From Reticulitermes lucifugus (taxonomy: Eukaryota; Arthropoda; Insecta; Blattodea; Rhinotermitidae), in NCBI GenBank assembly GCA_026260175.1, contig JAKCWW010000250.1, positions 22,234 through 86,233 of the forward strand: 64,000 nucleotides of DNA, written 5' to 3'. The translations under genes were made by a program, and so were the position numbers. Of this stretch, positions 57,926 through 64,000 are shown piece after piece (the first letter of the stretch is position 1; the number at the start of each line of letters is the position of its first letter). The notes below the pieces were generated by a model. The model worked only from the letters and a program-made list of their open reading frames with translations, searched no databases and was not told the DNA's origin.

Positions 57926-58209
57926 GAGCATTTACATTAGTATGAGAATCGCACCACGCGAGGACACTTTAATTTCCTTTCATCAACAACACAAACATGA
58001 CGGGTGTCCGTATGTCCTATGAGGAAGTGTCACACGCACTAACTGAATTTTGGGCACTAAAATTATTTCTGCTAGTAGATAGCCAAGAAATTGGGAACCT
58101 CCTTTAAAGCAACACGGTAGCAGCATGAAACCTATGGTCAAACTTAGATCTTAAGAAAACTCTCTTCTGGAAAACGAACCTGTTCTATACTATGGTAGAA
58201 AGTTAGATA

Positions 58210-58241
58210 TAGTCGGAGAAACGTGCTATCTCCCTCTTCAG
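58210..58241 (-). ncRNA. group II hammerhead remnant
   Basis: Minus strand: ACCCTGAAGAGGGAGA with CTGAAGA intact (58235-58241), stem II closed by TCTCC, but GAAAC has decayed to GACTA. Confidence 0.5.
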
Positions 58242-58275
58242 GGTAGAACGCTATGACCTGAAAACTCTCTTCATC

Positions 58276-58445
58276 ACAGCATCCAGACCGACAGCGAAGC
58301 CCCATCAGCCTCCTCTACAATTGTTATCTCGTTCGTGAAGTTGGCCATTCATGTTTAACGAATGACGTTATTGCGAATGCCTGGTGATATATAGTCTGTC
58401 CCTCTTATGCTTTCATGGCATGGTGGTTGATAAAGCATGGTTACA
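58276..58445 (+). mobile_element. SINE family A, worn
   Basis: ATCCAGACCGACAGCGAAGC, CATCAGCCTCCTCTACAATT and GCTTTCATGGCATGGTGGTT keep family order; the middle is deleted or diverged. Confidence 0.6.
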
Positions 58446-59049
58446 ACTACATTTTCTTTAACTGTCACTTAGTAACTCTCGCTAGCATCGCCGCATTAGC
58501 CGGTATAAAGCTTATGCGTGTTAAGTACGTTCCAAGATCTCTGGTGTCTTCCACAGCCTGTCATCAAGAAGACTGAAGCCCCATGTCACATTCTGTAACA
58601 CATATCGACAGGCTTCAGAGACGTTTTAAAGCCATTGCTCAAGGAGCAGCAGGTACAGATGCACAGTTCTTTCCGCGTCCTGCTTTGGTGCATTGGCTAC
58701 AGCTTATTTCCTCATTCAACATTAGTCTTCCAGCTTGTGAGAGAGTGAAGTGAAGTTTTGTGAATACCAAATATTCGGAAAACCTACAATCGTCAACTTC
58801 GGGGTACAAGCTTACACTCACTCTGCAATATCGTACAATAAATAGGATGTGCAATGGATTCATCTGTCCGAAATCAGGGGCGAGTGACTACTTTTTTGAA
58901 CATGGTAATGAACACAATTTCAGTGGGTTTTCTTTCATGAAGTTAATTAGATAGTTACCGGAATGGTTTCTGAGATTTGACGTTCTCACTCACAAAAAAT
59001 AAAATGTCGATTTTCGCTAAAATGGCTTTGTGGAACTTGGCAGATTACT

Positions 59050-59150
59050 AACCTTTCGGATGGAGCTGTTTCCTCCATCTTCAGTTTGGAAGAAGAAGAT
59101 TTCCTCCTCTACTCTGAAGATAAAGGCAAGAAGTTTTTCCGAATAGTTGG
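59050..59150. mobile_element. inverted pair of group II hammerhead remnants
   Basis: Left unit on minus: CTGAAGA (59078-59084), stem II GGAG/CTCC with GAAACAG loop, three extra bases, GAAAG. Right unit on plus: CTGAAGA (59114-59120), A/T-weakened stem II, GAATA, GTTGG. Both keep CUGAAGA but have damaged GAAAC blocks. The layout is divergent, as in the larger foldbacks. Confidence 0.6.
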
Positions 59151-59329
59151 TTCCTATCTACCGAAATACATGGAGCCGCTTCCAAAGATGCATCAAAGAT
59201 GCTGGTTTGTTTGTTGGTTAGTTAGTTATTTAACTGCAATATTTGAAGTTTTTTTCGGCGCTAAATATGTAGATTAATCTTCTGGTATGTGACGCCATCT
59301 AGTCTGGTAAACGTCCTTCATATACAATG

Positions 59330-60265
59330 CTGATGGAATTAGGAGGTACCTTTTGAAGGTCAACAAACAGGTGCACTTGCTGGAAGGTAGTTAATTCTCA
59401 GTTAATTTTAAAGCATTTTATTTTGTGTTGTTAAGACAGTCTGCAATGGACTGTGCACATTACAAGTTTTACTACTGTCTCTACACACCAGACAGAAATG
59501 TGAGCCAACAGCCGCTTAGAAATTTCATTTGATCGTTACAGACTTCGCAGCGATAAAGCAGATTTCCAGGGCAAATTTTTTCTGCAATGTGTGGAATTTG
59601 CTGGGTGGCACGTGAACAAAGCGAATGGCTTGCGAGTTCATGGGGTAAAGTGAACAATAAAGTTAAGACTTTGACAACTAGCGGTTGAGTAAACAAGCCT
59701 TATTTGGGGGTATGGACTTTTTACCGTCTCTGGAATTTAGGCCAGATATAGGCTTCTTGGTGGGAATGCGTGTATTTTAAAATGTGATCAAAGAAAAATT
59801 TAACTCTTTCCATGAACCTGACCCAAGAACATTAGGATGAGTGATGCATGACGACTTATAAAGGGTATAGATGTAAGAAGTTGTGGCTACCGCTACAGTA
59901 ACCCAAGTTAGTAGAAAAAGATGTATCCATTAACTATTACTGAAAACCCCAAAATAATTATTTTATCATTTTAAGCATTACCTTCAAAGCTTTATTTTCC
60001 ATTATTAGCACTGTTGAAATAAGGTAAGAGAGTAATAGCTGGACGCAAGCTATCTAGTGCGAGATTTGAGATTCTGTTTGCGGTGACTATAAACATCATC
60101 GTATGATGGGATGCGACACCGCGTAGGCTGGTGGAAATGCACGGACCATTCGGAGTAATTTTCTCCCAATGTCAGCAGAGTAGACGTCTGTAAATAACTA
60201 GCAGACTGCGCAGCATAGGTATAATGTCTGGAATGCTGTAACACTCAATATATCTCCAGTTCACC
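59330..60265. other. unassigned interval
   Basis: No gene or repeat recognised. Confidence 0.4.
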
Positions 60266-60269
60266 ACAG

Positions 60270-60345
60270 CAAAGTTTGAAAGAAGGAAGGGAGGGAGGGA
60301 GAAAGGGAGAAAGAAGGAAGGAGGAAAGGAAGGAAGGCAAGCAGG
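60270..60345. repeat. GGAA/GAAAG purine tract
   Basis: Imperfect GGAA and GGGA repeats over about 75 bp. Confidence 0.9.
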
Positions 60346-60529
60346 CCGAAGTAACAGGAGGAGCTACATAGATTGTGCCCTTCAACAAATATAACACGGG
60401 TGTTACGTAAAAGACGAGTTGTGTCTGTCATGCAGTAGGTATGGGAGATGAAAAATTGAAGCAAAATTCTATGCGGTACAAGAAGGAAAAGAATATTTGG
60501 AAGATGAAGGCATAAAAGGAAAGAACGTC

Positions 60530-60600
60530 AGAATGGATACTAACGATATAGTGTGTGAGGATACAGACTGGATTAATCTGGCTCAGGAAATATGTTTTTA
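60530..60600 (+). pseudogene. LINE ORF2 tail fragment
   Basis: MDTNDIVCEDTDWINLAQE matches MDLREVGC..DWINLAQDR of the tail family; nothing recognisable on either side. Confidence 0.55.
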
Positions 60601-61815
60601 TTTGCATAGACTTTATAAAGGGATGAATTATTATTTACAATACTGTTGTTCATAACCGGAAATTTTTTTTTTCACTTTCAGAGGATTTCATGATGTTTTG
60701 AAATAAAACTCTTATGTAAAAGTATTAAAAATTGTAACAAGCACAGGAAAGAGATAGAGCTTCTGCGAAAAGCAAACCAATATGCGACATAATTTCTAGC
60801 TTCCCCTTTCACTTGACTGTGTCTGGATATACCCATTACATCGTAATTTATCATTCGTGATCATCGAAGCATACATCTGGCGTGGGAAGAGGACCCGAAT
60901 ACACTAAATAATAAAACACTACCAGCACTCTTCTCTTCATTGTTTTCAAGTTACAAATTTTAAAATCACATATTACGTCTAATTTGTTTTTTTTTCCTAA
61001 ACACATTCAAAATATTTTCATTTATTCTACTCGCCACACTACGCTGGGTACAGTGAATTTGAAAGTGTGTAGGATATGCCTCGCCTCATACAGTATTAAC
61101 TTCGCCAGTGCATGCAAAACACGCTGCTCACAGCCTTCCACAAACACGTTGCAAATATGCAGGGGAATACTGTCGTCATCAACAACCAATAGAGGGCTAT
61201 ACAATACTCAAACATTTGTAACTACCTCTCAACCTGCCAGTAATATATGAAGGGTTTGTAATTGTAATGAAAGAATTGCATTTGAATAGTTTAGATGGCC
61301 CCTACGTAACGAAGAAGAGAATGTGGTACATGTGTTACTAAAAGGTAATGAGAGGCAGAGGTGGAGAGAAAAATTTTTAGATAATAAAGGGCTATACAGA
61401 AATGAAGAAAGAGCATAAAGAAAATAATCAGCTTAGTAAAATCATGGAATTAAAAAATTTAGGTAAATTTTTATGCAACGTAAAATGCAAGTAAGAAAAT
61501 GAAGTGACAAAAATGGTCCAAGGTCTCGAGGATATGAGAGGGGAGGAATTGTAATTAGAAATATATTATTATATATATATTAGATTAGACTGGAATAACA
61601 CCTGACAGAAGATGGTAGGCTAATTATTTTAAATCAATTTTAACAATTAGCTTTAAAACAATGGATGAGTACTGACAAATATCCGGTGTTACCAGTTACG
61701 CCTACATCAAAAGGGGTAAAGGAAACTCAACTAATGAATTTTAAATCTGAACTATGGAGGCTTTTGTAACTTATTGTAATTAGGGTTATTGTATTCTGGA
61801 AAACGACGTCGTGAC
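60601..61815. other. unassigned interval
   Basis: No gene recognised; AT-rich. Confidence 0.4.
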
Positions 61816-61817
61816 AG

Positions 61818-61860
61818 CTACTGACATATAGTTGAGAACTCATGCCTCCCTTTCAGGGTA
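61818..61860 (-). ncRNA. group II hammerhead remnant
   Basis: Minus strand: TACCCTGAAAGGGAGGCATG, then GTTCTC, aligning with ACCCTGAAGATGGAGGCAGC of the group. G8-A9 and GAAAC are lost. Confidence 0.45.
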
Positions 61861-62111
61861 GAATAAACAGTCACTCTTCTACCACAAGAATGCAGGCATG
61901 CACATTCATTACACGATGATCCGTATCGAACGTCTTAGAGGGCCTCACAACCCACAAGATCGTAACATGAATTTTCACCGTCGTGAGAATTAAGATGTCT
62001 GAATTATCATTGTTAGAACCAACAGGGCAGAGCACTTCTTGTGCTTCTTAGGAAACTCATAGTCGTTGAATTTATCAAAGAGTTTCGCGTCTATTATACA
62101 TAGAATTAGTA

Positions 62112-62243
62112 GAAGCGTAATTCATCACCGTGTTCACAACAGTCCACAGCCCGCTTCTGGGCCCTGTCCTGAGCCACATGAATGCAGTCCACTTCCGACA
62201 ACGATATATCTAAAAAATCCGTTTTAATATTGTCCTCCTCTAC
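62112..62243 (-). pseudogene. LINE ORF2 tail fragment
   Basis: Minus frame: VEEDNIKTDFLDISLSEVDC, IHVAQDRAQKRAV, then CEHGDEL, matching WEDNIKTDLREV, DWIHVAQDR..WRAV and VNTVMNL. Confidence 0.7.
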
Positions 62244-62489
62244 ATAATTACTGCCAATAAAAAAGGTAAAGCAATCCCATTACAGGCCTGGAGAGGCCCT
62301 TAGGGTTCCAGGAGGTTGAGGCTCCCAGATTTCTAGACAATCTAATTACTGCCAATAGTAAATTAAAATCTTACTCCACCGAAAGTCTTATCAAAGTACA
62401 CATCTTTAAGTACAGCATTTACAAAATTTTATAAGTATAAAGATGAGCATTCCGTCACCATGCGGTGGTTTAAATACCGCACCATTCGA

Positions 62490-62700
62490 ATGTATGAAGG
62501 AGAGGAGGTATGGCGCCATACATCTTAACCTCAGTAACAGATGGATGTTAGTGATGAGCTTTACGTCTCGTCGCCTTGCCACTACTGCCCTTAGCGGGGA
62601 CACCGGGCGCGATTAAGAGACTGTCTGGAAGGAGTAGCAACAATGCCGGGAACCGAAGCCTAGCCATCCGATTTGTAGCCCAGAGGCTTTAGTGTTTGAA
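62490..62700 (-). mobile_element. SINE family A, worn
   Basis: Minus strand: GGCTTCGGTTCCCGGCATTG (B-box region), GTAAAGCTCATCACTAACAT, GAGGTTAAGATGTATGGCGC and CCTTCATAC near the end keep family order. Confidence 0.55.
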
Positions 62701-63019
62701 TTATCACGGCTCAACTGTCAGCGTAGTTCAGGCAAATCACTTGCATGCACACAATTTCCTTTCACACCTTGGCAAATGCCTATGGTTTACATTTCTATTT
62801 ATGATTATTTGTCTGTTTTATTCAATTTCTGCCGGCAACTTACTATTAAAGTACAGGTTCTGTACAGACTTTGTTAATTCGTCAGATATGCCCTCAAAAC
62901 TTCGCATCGTCGAGAAGTTTATAATTCTTGTCTTACTAACAATATTTCACGCATATACAGTATATAATTACGTACTCGTAAGCTATCTTACTCTGTAAGA
63001 ATGTAAACTTTTCAAACCC

Positions 63020-63450
63020 AGGTTTTTAGGCGCGTTCGCAATATTACGAAAAGCTACTTTTAACTTCGTCATGTCTGTCTGTCCGTCCGCATGAAACAAC
63101 TCTGATCCCACTGACGGATTTTTGTGAAATTTAATATTTGAGGATTGTTTGAAAATCTGCGTGTAAAATTCAAGTTTGATTAAAATTTGACCAGAATAAT
63201 GGGTACTTTACATGAAGACCTATGTACATTTATGATAGTATCTCTAAATTCTCCTTGGAATGAGAAATATTTTAGACAAAGGTTGTAGAGAAAATCAAAC
63301 ACATTTTATCTTTAATAATTTTTTTTCAGAAAATCGTGCTTTTATGAGATAATGTGGAAAACCAAAATGCATTGTTGCGTTTCCACTGCAACAATGATTA
63401 TGCAAACGCGCCACAGTGTTACGTTATACGTACATTGCCTATCTTGTTTT
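63020..63450 (+). repeat. dispersed repeat family D, copy 3
   Basis: TTTTTAGGCGCGTTCGCAAT, GACGGATTTTTGTGAAATTT, GGGTACTTTACATGAAGACC, TTGGAATGAGAAATATTTTA, CAGAAAATCGTGC, GTTTCCACTGCAACAATGAT and GTTACGTTATACG, in the order of copy 2. Shorter in the middle. Confidence 0.78.
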
Positions 63451-63747
63451 ATTAGCTTTCGTTAGGAAACTGAAAGATAAAGAAGAATTTCTTACTACCG
63501 CCGTGTTCTTACTTTGCATTGCACAAGTATATTACCATGAGAGAAGGTTCTTATTTTCTCAGATTCTTGCAGGACCGAATATAAGCTAAGTGTCGGTAGT
63601 GTTGCTCCCGCCTTTCAAATCCTTGCGTCCGCTGCAATCTTATTGCCGATCGTAGGGAATTATCAGGTAAGGCACTGGAGTATCCTTCAACAGCAGTGTT
63701 CATAGGAAGCTTCATGCAAATTGGAGCGCGGGCGAGCGAGCGGGAGG

Positions 63748-63787
63748 TCACGCGCACGCACGCACGCACGCACGAACACACACACAG
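63748..63787. repeat. (CGCA)n and CA microsatellite
   Basis: Tetranucleotide CGCA repeats leading into CACACA. Confidence 0.93.
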
Positions 63788-64000
63788 GTTGATCTCAAAA
63801 GCGTAAGCTTTTAACTTTTATAAAGAAAAGTATGCTAAAGTGCTTTTCCTGCCCAACATACCGCACAGTGCTTCTCCACTTCAAAGCTTAGCTGGTTAAT
63901 ATTGTTTGGGGAAAAAATCGCTGCTCATCGTAAGGATCATAAGGAACACTTAAACACATTGTGTGTGTTAAATATAAAGTCTTAAAGGAGGTGATACATA

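Overview
This is AT-rich nuclear DNA of an animal. The relics and SINEs point to an insect, and the mix most resembles what I remember from cockroach and termite (blattodean) genomes; that placement is inference. I found no intact conventional protein-coding gene, no bacterial-style operon and no CRISPR. Nearly every longer open frame is an old transposable element read in a broken frame, an antisense shadow, or a frame running across a tandem repeat or the 361-N gap. Spliced host exons could hide in the quiet stretches; the only candidates I can point to are weak ones at 17.9-18.7 kb.

Layout. 0-10 kb: a SINE, a LINE tail, a palindromic element with a ribozyme-like core (4.26-4.43 kb), a degraded LINE reverse transcriptase (5.87-6.80 kb) and a nearly full-length dead IS630/mariner-type transposase on the minus strand (6.66-7.67 kb). 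10-20 kb: CA microsatellite, assembly gap, several tRNA-derived SINEs and a second copy of the palindromic element (16.1 kb). 20-30 kb: 26-bp minisatellite, a dispersed repeat (family D), more SINEs and a group of hammerhead-like motifs. 30-38.2 kb: a retrotransposon graveyard, with a LINE tail on minus, a Jockey-type element keeping ORF1, endonuclease and RNase H but with its reverse transcriptase shattered, and two reverse-transcriptase fragments. 38.8-46.6 kb: a large foldback with two divergent hammerhead-like cores, further single cores, and a 28-bp minisatellite. 47-64 kb: LINE tails, a second dead transposase, two more foldbacks, a pogo/Tigger-like MITE, and further SINEs and family-D copies.

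The most notable signal is a set of about 19 motifs with the layout CUGANGA, hairpin, GAAAC, short link, GUH. That is the core of the minimalist type I hammerhead ribozymes reported from Penelope-like retroelements. Six retain every core residue; the others are graded decay products. They fall into three sequence groups. Several sit as divergent pairs in the arms of long inverted repeats, and in many the stem III segment is self-complementary (ACAUGU or ACGU), which fits a ribozyme acting as a dimer. No Penelope reverse transcriptase or GIY-YIG frame was recognised nearby, so these look like solo or non-autonomous copies.

None of the relics can make a working enzyme as read here. They show repeated 5'-truncated LINE insertion, SINE spread and DNA-transposon decay rather than genes working together.
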